Shown here: positions 18,693-28,793 of the stretch, piece by piece | How the letters are laid out: each line of letters starts with the position of its first letter | Position numbering within the stretch: position 1 is the first letter of the stretch | Assembly (NCBI RefSeq): GCF_020405225.1 | Contig: NZ_CP084472.1 | Coordinates: 2,108,001 to 2,172,000, forward strand | Reading direction: 5' to 3' | From: Natrinema sp. DC36 | GTDB lineage: Archaea; Halobacteriota; Halobacteria; Halobacteriales; Natrialbaceae | Length of the DNA: 64,000 nucleotides | Program-made: the position numbers and the translations under genes | Notes under the pieces: generated by a model | The model's database searches: none | What the model saw: only the letters and a program-made list of their open reading frames with translations | What the model was told of the DNA's origin: nothing

Positions 18693-19615
18693 CACCCGAA
18701 CTTGCCGGTGATGTAATCTTCGACGCGCTGGCTCCGCGGGTTCTCGAACACCTGATCGGTGTCGCCGTACTCCACGAGTTCCCCGCCGGTGAGGAAGACG
18801 GCGGTCTGGTCGGAGATACGGGCGGCCTGTTGCATGTTGTGCGTGACGATGACGACCGTGTACTCCTCGGCGAGGTCCTCGATGAGGTCCTCGATCTTGG
18901 CGGTGGCGATCGGGTCGAGCGCCGAGGCCGGTTCGTCCATCAGAATGATTTCGGGATCGACGGCGAGACATCTGGCGATGCACAGCCGCTGTTGCTGGCC
19001 GCCGGAGAGTCCCAGCGCGTTGTCGTCGAGACGGTCTTCGACCTCGTCCCAGATGGCAGCGTCGCGAAGGCACCGCTCGACCAACTCGTCTTCTCTGTCC
19101 TTGTCGTCGCGTCCGAGTAACCGAGGGACCAGCCCCCGCTCGAGGTCGCCGTGTTTTCGCGGGCCGTAGGCGACGTTCTCTCGAATCGACTTTGGGAACG
19201 GGTTCGGGTGCTGGAACACCATGCCGATGCGCTTCCGCAGTTCGACGAGGTTGGCCCCATCGGCGTAGATGTTCTGCTCGCTGAGGGTGACATCGCCCTC
19301 GATACGAGCGGCTTTGATCCGATCGTTCATTCGGTTGAGACACCGAAGGAACGTGGATTTCCCACAGCCCGAGGGGCCGATGAGCGCCGTAACGCTCTTT
19401 TCTGGAATGTCGATCGAGATATCTTTGAGCGCGTGATCGTCGCCGTACCAGACGTTCAGGTCCTCGACCGACAGAACCGGGTCGCCGGCGAACGAGTACT
19501 CGCGCCACTCCGCTCTCGTGCGCTCGTCGCTCTCGCCGGTCGTCGTTTCGTTGCTCGACGGGTATCCGTCGGCGTCCGTTCGGTCCGCTGTCGTGGTAAC
19601 GCTGGATTCTGTCAT
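18692..19615 (-). CDS. pstB: Phosphate ABC transporter ATPase PstB, copy 2
   Basis: 307 residues. Walker [10 protein letters not shown], signature [16 protein letters not shown], Walker [14 protein letters not shown] and the ending EDYITGKFG are present. Unlike PstB1 it has an insert after the Q-loop ([23 protein letters not shown]), which lengthens the helical subdomain that contacts the permease. This fits a partner as unusual as the long PstA2. The start at 19615 overlaps the pstA2 stop (ATGA). Confidence 0.94.
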   Translation of the reverse strand: MTESSVTTTADRTDADGYPSSNETTTGESDERTRAEWREYSFAGDPVLSVEDLNVWYGDDHALKDISIDIPEKSVTALIGPSGCGKSTFLRCLNRMNDRIKAARIEGDVTLSEQNIYADGANLVELRKRIGMVFQHPNPFPKSIRENVAYGPRKHGDLERGLVPRLLGRDDKDREDELVERCLRDAAIWDEVEDRLDDNALGLSGGQQQRLCIARCLAVDPEIILMDEPASALDPIATAKIEDLIEDLAEEYTVVIVTHNMQQAARISDQTAVFLTGGELVEYGDTDQVFENPRSQRVEDYITGKFG

Positions 19616-21795
19616 TGGTGTAGCTTCCTCCTGAAGTACCGTCGGCTCGCGACTCCCATCGCGAAGAACGAGAGGACGACGCAGAGCAAGACGAGCGCCG
19701 TTCCCCAGCCGAACGTCTCTTCGGCACCGACGCCGGCGGTGATGACCGCGTACAGCTGGTAGGGGAGTGCGCTCGCCCGCTCGAGCAGTGCGGGGTTCGA
19801 AACGTGGACGAACGGCGGCTGGAGGCTGACCCGGACCATGAAACTGGAGAGGATACCGGGCGACTTGGTCGGGAAGTTCGGTCCGTTCAGGACGAGCAAC
19901 AGGGGTGCGGTTTCGCCGGCGATTCGACCGACACCGAGTATAACCCCGGTGATGATCCCCGGCATCGATGCGGGGACGACGACGCTTCTGATCGTTTCCC
20001 ACTTCGAAACGCCGAGTGCGGCGCTCGCGTCACGGTACTCGTCGGGCACGCTCTTCATGGCTTCCCGACTCGTGATGAGCACGAGCGGGAGCAGCATGAA
20101 TCCGAGCACCAACTGGCTCGCGAAGATGGAGGGGGTACCGCCGAACCGCGGGACGAGGAACGCGAGGCCGAACAGGCCGAAGACGATGCTGGGGGTGCTC
20201 CAGAGTCCGTTCGTGGCGATGTCGACCGCGCGGGTAAAGATGCTATCCTCGGCGTACTCGGTGAGGAAGACGGCGGCACCGACCGCCAGCGGGACGGCGA
20301 AGACGACGGCGCCGAGGACGATCCAGATCGTCCCCACCATCGCCGGCATTACGCCTTTCTGGATGCCGAGCCCCTTCGACGGGTTCATCACGAACGGCCA
20401 GTCGACGGCACCGCTGGCGGCGATACCGACAGTGCCGCCGACCGAGTCGCCCGTGGCGATGGCGTGGAGACAGCAGACGACGAACGTCACCGCTGCGATG
20501 CTCGCGGTCCACGTCAGCGGCGGGATCCACGACGGGAGAGCGCGCCCTGTAAATCGCGCTCCCAAAGTCGCGACGAGAGTTGTCACCGAAACGCCGCCCA
20601 CGACGATCGCGACTATCGGGACGATCCCGATTCCGCCGAGCCCGAGGGTCGTTCCGACGAGGAACTCGACCAGTACGATGGCACCCATGACACCCAGCAC
20701 GATGTGAAGAGCTCGGATGACGGGGTGACCTGCCTTCATATCGGGAAGCGACGAGCCACCCGACCGGCGAAGCGCGTCAAGAAAGACGAGGCCGGCAACG
20801 AGTCCCGGCAGCGCACCGACGACGGCCGTCGGTTCGATCGTGACCGCGTATCCCGAGATGGTGTAATTCATTGCGATCGCAGCCGCGAGAACGACGCCGA
20901 CGAGTCCGATGACGCTCGCCGCGGCGAGAGAAACGAACGAGACGAGGGTCTCGGTGCCGTCCGCGGTCGCCGGGTTGACGTGTCCGTACCGAACCAGTAA
21001 GACGAGTACCGCCGCAAGGAGGAACAGCACCGTCCCGGCACTGACCGCGAGGTTCTCGAGTACGACCAGTATCCCCCGCTCGAAAACGAACGCGAGGAGG
21101 AACAGGAGCACCGAGATCGTGAGCAGCACGACCAGCGAGATCAGCAGGAACGCGCCGTTCTGTCTGCCGCGCGTTCCGAACCCCGCGTAGGCGGTCGCGC
21201 TCGACTGACCAGTGAGAATGCTCCCGACCAACGTCAGCAGGGGGATCGCGAGCTGGCCGGGAACGATGGCATCGAACGCCGCTGGTTGCCACGTCCACGT
21301 CGGCGATATCACGCCGGTCAGAACGAGGACGCCGACGAAACTGACGAAGGTCGCGGCGGGGACCGTCGCGCCGAGGTCCTCGCGGGCGGTGATCGTGAGG
21401 TAAGCGACGAGCAGCCCCACGAACGCGGCGACGAGCCATCCGAGTGCGCCGAGTCCCAGCGTGTTGCCGGCGACGAAGGCAGCGGTGATCGTCCAGAGGG
21501 TCGCCTGGCTGCCGACCGTGCTGAGACCGGGTGAACGGTCGGGAGTCGTTCTAACTCCGTTCCACCGCGAAAACGCACCGAGCGCTCCGGTCGCCACTCC
21601 CAGGAGGAGCAGCGCACCACCGAAGTAGATCGCCGTCGACACGCCGCTTACCGTCCCGTCGACCGCGACCCACTCGAACAGCGCACCGATGCTGAGCGCG
21701 AAGAGCACGAACGAGCCGATGACGACACCGATCGCCATCCGTTCGTAGGCCGTTCCGCCGGTCTCGACGAGTCGGGCCTCGTACGCGTCGCTCAT
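19612..21795 (-). CDS. pstA: PstA-type phosphate permease with very long N-terminal membrane extension, copy 2
   Basis: 727 residues, more than twice the usual PstA. The C-terminal 290 residues are a PstA domain: EAA loop [21 protein letters not shown], then [18 protein letters not shown]. The first 430 residues hold about 12 extra hydrophobic segments with no motif I recognise; several pairs look like internal repeats of two-helix units. The frame is continuous and codon use is uniform, so this is a true single polypeptide. The extension could sense, or interact with, the PstC2/PhoU2 partners; that is an inference. Confidence 0.88.
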   Translation of the reverse strand: MSDAYEARLVETGGTAYERMAIGVVIGSFVLFALSIGALFEWVAVDGTVSGVSTAIYFGGALLLLGVATGALGAFSRWNGVRTTPDRSPGLSTVGSQATLWTITAAFVAGNTLGLGALGWLVAAFVGLLVAYLTITAREDLGATVPAATFVSFVGVLVLTGVISPTWTWQPAAFDAIVPGQLAIPLLTLVGSILTGQSSATAYAGFGTRGRQNGAFLLISLVVLLTISVLLFLLAFVFERGILVVLENLAVSAGTVLFLLAAVLVLLVRYGHVNPATADGTETLVSFVSLAAASVIGLVGVVLAAAIAMNYTISGYAVTIEPTAVVGALPGLVAGLVFLDALRRSGGSSLPDMKAGHPVIRALHIVLGVMGAIVLVEFLVGTTLGLGGIGIVPIVAIVVGGVSVTTLVATLGARFTGRALPSWIPPLTWTASIAAVTFVVCCLHAIATGDSVGGTVGIAASGAVDWPFVMNPSKGLGIQKGVMPAMVGTIWIVLGAVVFAVPLAVGAAVFLTEYAEDSIFTRAVDIATNGLWSTPSIVFGLFGLAFLVPRFGGTPSIFASQLVLGFMLLPLVLITSREAMKSVPDEYRDASAALGVSKWETIRSVVVPASMPGIITGVILGVGRIAGETAPLLLVLNGPNFPTKSPGILSSFMVRVSLQPPFVHVSNPALLERASALPYQLYAVITAGVGAEETFGWGTALVLLCVVLSFFAMGVASRRYFRRKLHQ

Positions 21796-22880
21796 TGGCC
21801 GCCCTCCAGTTTGCGATGCATTCGTTGCTCGATGAGTGCAGAGGCGATACCAAGCCCCGTCACGATAATCATCAGGACGACGCCTGCTGCGAACAGTGCA
21901 CTCCAGAACAGCTGTCCGGGAGTCACGTGCCCGTAGCTGGAGGCGATAAACGTCGTCAACGTTTCCGTGCTATCGAAGACGTTGTACAGTTCGGGCTGGG
22001 GCAACCGACGGCTGTGTGAGATCATGACCGTCGCAGCCATGGTCTCGCCGATCGCCCGCCCGATCCCTAGCAGGACGGCCGCAGAAACTCCCGAAAAGGC
22101 GGTCGGGATCGAGACGCTCTTCATCGTCTGCCATTCCGTCGCACCCATCGCTATCGAGCCGTCTTTCATCGACTCGGGGACTGCCGACAACGCATCTTCG
22201 GCAACGGAGATGACCGTCGGAAGCGCCATGAAGCCGATCACGAGACCGATGGCGAACAGCGCACCGGGATTGATCGAGAGCAAATTACCGACGTACGGGT
22301 TGATGATCGTAAACCCGATGAATCCGTAGACGATCGACGGAATACCAGCCAACAGCTCGATAGCCGGCTTGACAATTTCACGCAACCAATCGGGTGCGAT
22401 ATCGCTGATAAACAGCGCGCCCGCGACGCCGAACGGGGCCGCGACCAGAATCGCGGTGGCCGTCGTGAGAAGCGTCCCCCAGAGCATCGGGACGAGCGAG
22501 AACTGCCCCTGCGAGGTACTCCACTCGTTTGAGCCGAACGGCCATATGAGATCGAGGCCGGCGTGGCGGAACGCCGGAACCGCCTCGAGGACCAGAAACA
22601 CCGCGATGAGGCCGAGCGTCGAGAGCGTTGCGGCGGTCATCAGAAACGTCACGATCTTCGCGGTCAGCGCCTGTCGGACGACCCAGCCGGCGCCGACGGC
22701 CAGCAGGAAGCCGTACAGGAACGTGGTCGTCCACACCGATTGGACGATGAAACCGACGAACGCCCCGATGATCAGCAGTATCTGTGCCGTCGCAAGGAGC
22801 AGACTCGGCCGGTCCAGTTCCATCGCCGTTCGAACCAGCGACTGCGTTCGGCGCGACGTCTGCGACGCCGCTTGCGACAT
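21792..22880 (-). CDS. pstC: Phosphate ABC transporter permease PstC, copy 2
   Basis: 362 residues. The PstC loop DGSIAMGATEWQTMKSVSIPTAFSG and GIGRAIGETMAATVM are present, with LLAGIPSIVYGFIGF upstream. About 60 extra N-terminal residues add two membrane helices compared with PstC1. The ATG at 22880 (MSQAASQ) is chosen; an in-frame ATG at 22910 is possible. A TATA-like ggtatattgaatata (about 22890-22904) stands just upstream. It overlaps pstA2 by ATGA. Confidence 0.93.
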   Translation of the reverse strand: MSQAASQTSRRTQSLVRTAMELDRPSLLLATAQILLIIGAFVGFIVQSVWTTTFLYGFLLAVGAGWVVRQALTAKIVTFLMTAATLSTLGLIAVFLVLEAVPAFRHAGLDLIWPFGSNEWSTSQGQFSLVPMLWGTLLTTATAILVAAPFGVAGALFISDIAPDWLREIVKPAIELLAGIPSIVYGFIGFTIINPYVGNLLSINPGALFAIGLVIGFMALPTVISVAEDALSAVPESMKDGSIAMGATEWQTMKSVSIPTAFSGVSAAVLLGIGRAIGETMAATVMISHSRRLPQPELYNVFDSTETLTTFIASSYGHVTPGQLFWSALFAAGVVLMIIVTGLGIASALIEQRMHRKLEGGQ

Positions 22881-22983
22881 CGTCGTGCGTATATTCAATA
22901 TACCTAACATGATAGTGTATGGTTCTCGACTTGGAGACGATCAGGCCGGACGAGGGCCGGGTGACGCGAGTCGGAAGCGCGGC

Positions 22984-24045
22984 TCAGTCCTGGTCCGCCA
23001 GCTTTCCTCGTTCCTCCTCGCGGCGCTCCGGCGGGAGTTTGAAGTAGTTGTTCGGTTCGACGAAGTTCTGCTGCCCGAAGTCCGAGAGGATCATGTTGAG
23101 GAAGGCGCTCTCGCGCTTGTCGGTATCCTCGTAGGTGTAGCAGTGAAGGTCGCGGCTGAGCGGGTACTCCTTCGCACCGAGGTTCTTGCCGTACTCGTAG
23201 AGGGTGCCGTCCAGCTCGAGGCCGATCGGCGGGGTCCCGCCGTCCGGTTCGACGAACGCGAGCGCGATGTAGGCGATCGCGTTGTCGTTCTGCTTGACGA
23301 GCTTCGCCACCTGCTGGTTCTGTCCTTTCCGGGTATCGGGCGAGATCGGTGCCTCGGGGTCGCCGTAGAGGTTCTTCCGGAACGCGGTGTCGGTCCCGGA
23401 GTCCTCCGCACGACCGATCGCGTAGATATCCTTATCCGGGCCGCCGAGTTCGCTCCAGTTCGTAATCTCCCCCTTGTAGATCGCGCGGAGTTCGTCGCCG
23501 GTGACCTGCGTGACGCCCGCGTCGTAGATTTCCCGGCTTACGACGATCGGCTGGCCGTCGACGGCGACGACGTGGTCGACGATGTTGTCCAGTTCTTCGT
23601 GGTCCGATCCGAGGATGGATTCGGCCGTCGAACTCGCGTCACCGATATCGACGCGCTCGTTGATGACGCCCTCGACACCCGTCCCGGAGTGGCTCAACGC
23701 GATCTGTGTCGAAAACGGCGGGACGCTGCGCTCTTCGGTCGGTTCGAAGCCGTAGAGACCCGCCCAGTAGTCAGCGAGGTTTTCGTCCGTATCGATGTCG
23801 TACTGTCCCGGACCCCAGTACTCCTCGTCGTCGGCCGGCGGGTTCCCGTTCCATAGCGAATCGGCGTCGTTGGTGATCGGGTAAACGGTCGACGAGCCGT
23901 CGGCCGTTAGCGGTTTGATGCTATCGTCTTCACCTGCACTTCCGAGGCACCCAGCGGCCGCCATCGTTCCGATAGCGCCGGTCGCCGCAATGAACTTCCG
24001 TCGCGATACCCCGTCAGCAGAGCGTCCGAACTGGTTGTCTGCCAT
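22984..24045 (-). CDS. pstS: Phosphate-binding lipoprotein PstS, copy 2
   Basis: 353 residues. Tat signal SRRKFIAATGAIG and lipobox Cys33. The phosphate-binding blocks TADGSSTVYPIT, LSHSGTGVEGVI, DASSTAES and AEDSGTDTAFRKN match the PstS/PBP-like II family. An insert of about 50 residues after the first motif (WNGNPPADDEEYWGPG onward) is absent from PstS1, so affinity or specificity may differ. It is separated from pstC2 by about 100 nt containing a possible second promoter. The exact start could be the GTG at 24048. Confidence 0.92.
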   Translation of the reverse strand: MADNQFGRSADGVSRRKFIAATGAIGTMAAAGCLGSAGEDDSIKPLTADGSSTVYPITNDADSLWNGNPPADDEEYWGPGQYDIDTDENLADYWAGLYGFEPTEERSVPPFSTQIALSHSGTGVEGVINERVDIGDASSTAESILGSDHEELDNIVDHVVAVDGQPIVVSREIYDAGVTQVTGDELRAIYKGEITNWSELGGPDKDIYAIGRAEDSGTDTAFRKNLYGDPEAPISPDTRKGQNQQVAKLVKQNDNAIAYIALAFVEPDGGTPPIGLELDGTLYEYGKNLGAKEYPLSRDLHCYTYEDTDKRESAFLNMILSDFGQQNFVEPNNYFKLPPERREEERGKLADQD

Positions 24046-24130
24046 CACGTGTGAGATTCGAGAGGCTATAAAAATAGGATGCTATGAGCCATATATATGG
24101 ATCAGTGCCCACATAGTTCTATATAGGTTT
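24046..24130 (-). promoter_or_regulatory. pst2 promoter region
   Basis: On the minus strand, a TATA box tttttata (about 24067-24075) lies about 26 nt before the pstS2 ATG. Further up are CCATATATATGG (24090-24101), a 12-bp palindrome, and CTATATAGA next to CTATGTG (plus strand 24111-24126). The last pair is shared with the pst1 promoter. These are candidate phosphate-responsive operators. Confidence 0.5.
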
Positions 24131-24262
24131 ACTGAAGTGAAATATCGTCGAGCCGACGCTCACGCGAGTCTGATCCTCGACAACTCTACCGATCGTGTGA
24201 TTCACCGCGAACGCCCCGACGAATCGCTACACTGACTTGCGGCCGGCGGTAACGGTCGAGGT

Positions 24263-24598
24263 ATGGTTTCGCTGCAGGGGATCGCAGTCGCGGTGGTCGG
24301 GTTCGCGATCGTCCTCGGCTGTGCCGGCGTCGTCTACCGGGATGCGACTCGGCTCGAGGTCTCGAGGCCCGCGCTCTGGGCGGGAATCGTGTTCGCCACC
24401 TGTGGCGGTGGGCTTGCCCTCTATCTCGCTCCGCCGAACGTACCGATCCCCGGTCTGCTCGTGATCGTCGTCGGGGGCCCGGCGCTCTACCTGTTCGAAC
24501 GCGACGACACCCGACACGGCGACGAGCCGCCAGATCCCCACTCGCTGCCGGAGCGGCCCGGCGGCGAGTCCTCGAGCGAGCGGCAGCGCGACGAGTAG
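24263..24598 (+). CDS. Small haloarchaeal membrane protein, unknown
   Basis: 111 residues. Three membrane segments: LQGIAVAVVGFAIVLGCAGV, LWAGIVFATCGGGLALYL and IPGLLVIVVGGPALYLFE. A polar, Pro/Glu/Arg-rich tail of about 35 residues follows (HGDEPPDPHSLPERPGG). No motif suggests a function. It lies 70 nt before taw1 on the same strand but taw1 has its own leader, so co-transcription is uncertain. Confidence 0.68.
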   Translation: MVSLQGIAVAVVGFAIVLGCAGVVYRDATRLEVSRPALWAGIVFATCGGGLALYLAPPNVPIPGLLVIVVGGPALYLFERDDTRHGDEPPDPHSLPERPGGESSSERQRDE

Positions 24599-24667
24599 GC
24601 GGCCGTCGGGACGAATCGCCCGGAACACCACACGTCTTTTGACTGCGCCCGTCCAACGGCCGACAAC

Positions 24668-25714
24668 ATGAGCGACTCCGCGAACCCCGGGGCCGACGGC
24701 GCGAGCGCCGACGCCACGACCGACGCCGACAGCGGCGACGGCGACGACGGCGGGCCGGCACAGGTCTCGAGTCCGGATTACCACAGCGAGAATCACACGG
24801 CCGCCCAGACCTGCGGCTGGACGGCCAACGCCCTGCGCGGCGAGGGGAAGTGTTACAAGAACATCTTCTACGGCATCGAGTCCCACCGCTGCATCCAGAT
24901 GACGCCGGTCGTCCGATGTAACGAGCGCTGCGTCTTCTGCTGGCGCGACCACAAGGGCCACTCCTACGAGATGGACGACGTCCAGTGGGACGACCCCGAG
25001 GAAGTCGTCGACGCCTCGATCAAACTGCAGAAGAAACTGCTCTCGGGCTTCGGCGGCAACGAAGAGGTCCCTCGAGAAGTGTTCGACCAGGCGATGGAAC
25101 CCCGTCACGTCGCCATCTCGCTGGACGGCGAACCGACGCTCTACCCCTACCTCCCCGAACTCATCGAGGCCTTCCACGACCGCGACATCACCACCTTCCT
25201 CGTCTCGAACGGCACCCGCCCCGAGATGCTTCGGGACTGCGATCCCACGCAACTGTACGTCAGCGTCGACGCTCCCGAACGTCACACCTTCGATCAGGTC
25301 GTCGGCGCGATGGAGGACGACGCCTGGGAGAAGCTCCTCGAGACGATGGACGTTCTCGCGGACAAAGACGAGACCCGGACGGTGCTCCGGACGACGCTCG
25401 TCAAGGGCGAGAACATGCGGAATCCGGACTGGTACGCCGGCTTCTACCAGCAGGCCGACCCCGACTTCATCGAGCTGAAGGCGTACATGCACGTCGGCCA
25501 CTCGCGGGGCCGACTCGACCGGTCGGCGATGCCCGAGCACGAGGAAGTCGTCGAGTTCGCCGAGGACGTACGGGAGTACATGCCCGGATTCGACGAGGTC
25601 ATGGGAGTCCCGGCCTCCCGCGTCGCACTGCTCTCACAGACCTCGGATACGTGGGTCCCGAAGCTGCAGAAGGACAGCGAGTTCTGGGAGCGAGATCCGG
25701 TCACCGGCGACTGA
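24668..25714 (+). CDS. taw1: 4-demethylwyosine synthase Taw1 (radical SAM)
   Basis: 348 residues. Makes the tricyclic core of wyosine at G37 of tRNA-Phe from N1-methylguanosine and pyruvate. The radical-SAM cluster motif CNERCVFC (C-x3-C-x2-C) lies at residues 82-89. Further Cys (TCGWTANALRGEGKCYK) sit upstream, matching the second cluster of TYW1. VAISLDGEPTLYPYLPELI and VSNGTRPEML are SAM-binding elements. The acidic N-terminal 35 residues are a haloarchaeal extension. No flavodoxin domain is present, as is usual for the archaeal enzyme. Confidence 0.93.
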   Translation: MSDSANPGADGASADATTDADSGDGDDGGPAQVSSPDYHSENHTAAQTCGWTANALRGEGKCYKNIFYGIESHRCIQMTPVVRCNERCVFCWRDHKGHSYEMDDVQWDDPEEVVDASIKLQKKLLSGFGGNEEVPREVFDQAMEPRHVAISLDGEPTLYPYLPELIEAFHDRDITTFLVSNGTRPEMLRDCDPTQLYVSVDAPERHTFDQVVGAMEDDAWEKLLETMDVLADKDETRTVLRTTLVKGENMRNPDWYAGFYQQADPDFIELKAYMHVGHSRGRLDRSAMPEHEEVVEFAEDVREYMPGFDEVMGVPASRVALLSQTSDTWVPKLQKDSEFWERDPVTGD

Positions 25715-25735
25715 CGGCCCCGGTCCGCGGTCGGT

Positions 25736-27208
25736 TCATACGTGCTCCGACCACGATCCCGGAAGCCACCGCTCGAGTCGCGATCCCCGGAGGATGCCGA
25801 CGATCGTGACGCGGAGTTTTTCGCTGATCGCCAGGAGCACCGTCCCGTAGACGACCGCACCCAGTGCGACGATCGCGAGGAGCTGATACCAGTGATCGAT
25901 CGGGACGGCGCGCTCGGCGGCGACGACGACGACGAACATCACCGCGCCGGCCGCGAACTGCTCGCCGAGCGTTCGGGGAAACAGGACGACCGTCGAGAGT
26001 TCCCGTTTGACGACGACAGCCGAAAGGGCGTATCGAAGCGTCTCGGCGACGGCCGTTGCGACCACGACGCCGATCGCACCGTAGGCGAGCGTCAGCGCGA
26101 CGCCGAGAGCCACGTTGATCGCCAGCGTCAGGGCCGATATCCGCGTGTTGACGTCCGGACGATCGATCCCGTAGAGCACGCTCGTGAGCACGCCGGCCTG
26201 GGTCTTCGCGATCTGGTACGCCGCGAGTCCGACGAGGAGCCCCGCGGCCGCGGCGTAGTCGGGACCGAAGAACGTCACCACGAGCTGTTCGGACATCGCG
26301 ACGGCACCGAAGAACATCGGGATCGCGAAAATGCTCGTAAAGGAGAGCGTGTTCGAGACGTCCGTCCCGAGCTCCTCGCCCTCGCTGTGGCGGTGGCTCA
26401 CGCGAGCCATCAGCCCGCTCGAGGCGGCCATCGTCACGAACGTCGCCGGCACCGTAAGTTTGAGCGCGACCTCGTACCGCCCGGCGGCGGCGGGGGCTAG
26501 CAGGTAGCCCAGCAGGATGATGTCGAAGCGGTCGTAGGCCTGTCCGAGAAACGAGTTGGGAATGCTGTATCTGGCGTACGACCAGAGGTTCGAAACGGTC
26601 GCCCGGCTCGGCGCGACCGGCCGCGTCCGGACGTAGTACCAGAGGACCGGAACCGTCAGGAACGTCGCCGCGGCCAGGCCGTAGGCCATGCCCGCAGCGC
26701 CGAATCCGAGCACGATCAGGCTGAGCTGGATCGGGAAGGTGAGCACCGATCGAAGCGTATCGGTCCACATCGAGGCCCCGACTCGGCCGCGCGCCTGCAC
26801 GATCAGATCGAGCGGTTCGAAGAGCGTGACCGCGAACAGCAAGACGACGAACAACACCGGCGCGTCGGGGAGGCCCGTGTAGGAGGCGAGCCAGCTCGAG
26901 GCGACGGCGGCGGCTGCGATGGCCAGCGCCATCCACACCAGCGTGAACAGCCCCTGACTGCCGATCAGCTCCCCCGACGGGGCGTCGGCCTCCGAATACC
27001 GCTTTTTGACCGCCGTTCCCCAGCCGTTGACCGCTCGATCGGCGATCTTCACCAGCGAAAAGAGGAGGTAGTAGCCGCCGAACCCGGTCGGCCCGAGCGC
27101 TCGAGCGAAGACGATCGTTCCGAGGAACCCGATCGCGGCCATCGTGAACTTCGCGGCCGTCGCCTTGATCGTCTCGCCCCCGAGGCTGACCGACGTCGCG
27201 TCGCTCAT
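25736..27208 (-). CDS. Polysaccharide/oligosaccharide flippase (Wzx/AglR-like)
   Basis: 490 residues with about 14 membrane helices and the family start GETIKATAAKFTMAAIGFLGTIVFARALGPTGFGGYYLL. It should flip lipid-linked glycans across the membrane for S-layer or surface polysaccharide assembly, like AglR. It is the last gene of the minus-strand glycan cluster, 19 nt after the sulfatase-like gene. The C-terminus ends in a short polar tail after the last helix. Confidence 0.9.
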   Translation of the reverse strand: MSDATSVSLGGETIKATAAKFTMAAIGFLGTIVFARALGPTGFGGYYLLFSLVKIADRAVNGWGTAVKKRYSEADAPSGELIGSQGLFTLVWMALAIAAAAVASSWLASYTGLPDAPVLFVVLLFAVTLFEPLDLIVQARGRVGASMWTDTLRSVLTFPIQLSLIVLGFGAAGMAYGLAAATFLTVPVLWYYVRTRPVAPSRATVSNLWSYARYSIPNSFLGQAYDRFDIILLGYLLAPAAAGRYEVALKLTVPATFVTMAASSGLMARVSHRHSEGEELGTDVSNTLSFTSIFAIPMFFGAVAMSEQLVVTFFGPDYAAAAGLLVGLAAYQIAKTQAGVLTSVLYGIDRPDVNTRISALTLAINVALGVALTLAYGAIGVVVATAVAETLRYALSAVVVKRELSTVVLFPRTLGEQFAAGAVMFVVVVAAERAVPIDHWYQLLAIVALGAVVYGTVLLAISEKLRVTIVGILRGSRLERWLPGSWSEHV

Positions 27209-27227
27209 GGCTGTACTGAGGCGGCAG

Positions 27228-28640
27228 TCACAGATACCCCAGATCCTCGAGCTGTGATTCGAGCCCGGAGAGGTCCGCCTCGCCGAGGCCGTCCCGCGTC
27301 TCGAGGTCGGTGATCAGTTCCTCGAGGTCCGACTCGAGGGCCGCCGGGTCGCAGTCGCCGAGCAGTTCGGTCCCGAACGGGCCCTCGAAGTAGTAGCAGT
27401 CGGCCGTCGCGATGCCGTGGCGCTCGCGGTCGACGGGGGCGGTGTCGTAGCCGTCCTCCTCGAGCGCGAGCGCTCGTCGCTTCGAGATGCCGTGGTACTC
27501 GAGCAGCGCGTTCGCCCGGGGGTCCGTCGCGATCGGGGCGCTCGAGAGCAGCGGCCGGAACGACTCACCGCGGCGGTGGTCGGACTCGATTCCAGCGAGG
27601 TCGAGTACCGTCGCGTAGACGTCCAGCAGGTTCACGAGGGCGTCCCGCGTCGCTCGCCCCGCGCCGTCCGCGTTCGGGGTTCGATCGTCGGGGTTCGGTC
27701 CGGGCGCGGAGACGACAAGCGGAATCTTCGTCACGGGCGGGTGGAGCCCGCCGCCGTGTTGCCACGCGCCGTACTCTCCGAGCGCTTCGCCGTGGTCGGC
27801 GAGCGTCACGACGTAGTCGAACTCCGCCGCGAGTTCGGCGTAGATGTCGCGGTAGATGTCCGAGAGATATCGCACGGCGTCGTCGTACGCGGTCCTGATC
27901 CGGTCCGGATCGGCCGACGGCTCCCGGAGCGTGGCCTTCACGCTGTCGAAGTGGGGCGACTCCTCGTCCGGATAGGTGCGGTACTCGTCGGGCGGATCGT
28001 ACGGCAGGTGTGCCTCCATGAGGTTCGCGAAGAGGAACTCGGAGTCGCGGTTCCACGAGCTATCGCGGACGTACTCGAGGAACTCGGCCGCACCGTCGTC
28101 GGGGTGACGGCCCTTGAGTCCCATATCCCGGAGCTTCATCAGCGCCCCCTGTTTCAGCGACTGAGTCGTGTCGCAGTCGTCGTCGACGCAGCGCCAGAGC
28201 GCGCGGAGGTAGCGTTCGGGGCCGTCGGACTGGTGTTCGGCGATGAACTCGTCCCAGTCGAAGACGTCCTCGCCGAGGCCGCGGAGTCGCCAGCCGCCGT
28301 CGAACTCGTCGAACCCGTGGTGCCAGCCCAGTTGCGCCGAGATGTTGACGTTACAGCTGAACGCCCGCGTTCGATACCCCTCGTCCTGTAGCAGTTCGGG
28401 AAGACGAACGGTTTCTCGATCGAAGTCCTGTGACTTGATCGTCACGCCGGCCTCGACCGCGTAGCGACCGGTAAACAGCGAGGCGTGGGCCGGGGCCGTC
28501 CAGTGGGTCGTGCTCCACGCGTTCGTGAACTGCACGCCCGGCAGCCACTCGAAGTGCTCGTCGAACGAGTCGGCTCGAAGCGTATCGAGCACGACGAGGG
28601 CGATGGATGGCTCGTCTCCCATGGTCGCGTGTCCGCTCAT
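27228..28640 (-). CDS. Sulfatase-like hydrolase/transferase (alkaline phosphatase superfamily)
   Basis: 470 residues. Metal ligands are in VVLDTLRADSF (near residue 20) and LADHGEALGEYG. The nucleophile region reads WTAPAHASLFTG, with Thr where sulfatases have the formylglycine Cys/Ser and His in place of the following Arg. A phospho- or sulfo-transfer on glycans by a Thr nucleophile, as in phosphoglycerol transferases, is therefore more likely than classical sulfatase activity. It ends LEDLGYL, a tail shared with neighbouring relatives. The start at 28640 is chosen; Met at 28622 is an alternative. The N-terminal side has no signal peptide. Confidence 0.85.
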   Translation of the reverse strand: MSGHATMGDEPSIALVVLDTLRADSFDEHFEWLPGVQFTNAWSTTHWTAPAHASLFTGRYAVEAGVTIKSQDFDRETVRLPELLQDEGYRTRAFSCNVNISAQLGWHHGFDEFDGGWRLRGLGEDVFDWDEFIAEHQSDGPERYLRALWRCVDDDCDTTQSLKQGALMKLRDMGLKGRHPDDGAAEFLEYVRDSSWNRDSEFLFANLMEAHLPYDPPDEYRTYPDEESPHFDSVKATLREPSADPDRIRTAYDDAVRYLSDIYRDIYAELAAEFDYVVTLADHGEALGEYGAWQHGGGLHPPVTKIPLVVSAPGPNPDDRTPNADGAGRATRDALVNLLDVYATVLDLAGIESDHRRGESFRPLLSSAPIATDPRANALLEYHGISKRRALALEEDGYDTAPVDRERHGIATADCYYFEGPFGTELLGDCDPAALESDLEELITDLETRDGLGEADLSGLESQLEDLGYL

Positions 28641-28793
28641 CCTACCAGACCCCCCACAAAGAACCTGTCCCCGGAATTCGAACCGAATGCGGCACCGAGC
28701 GTCGCCGTCGAACGCGGGGTCGCCAGTCGCTGGCTCCGGACCCGTTTCCCACCAGCGGGCAGCCCTCAATTCCGGTCGCAGGGACGGTCACGC

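Noticed and set aside
17976-19727. A 583-residue minus-strand reading frame covering phoU2 and part of pstB2
   Set aside because: Only the last 238 residues are PhoU; the front part is Arg-rich and antiphase to the clear pstB2 gene, so it is a chance extension.
22369-23856. A 495-residue plus-strand frame opposite pstC2 and pstS2
   Set aside because: Antisense shadow with no motif, lying across two well-supported Pst genes and their intergenic gap.
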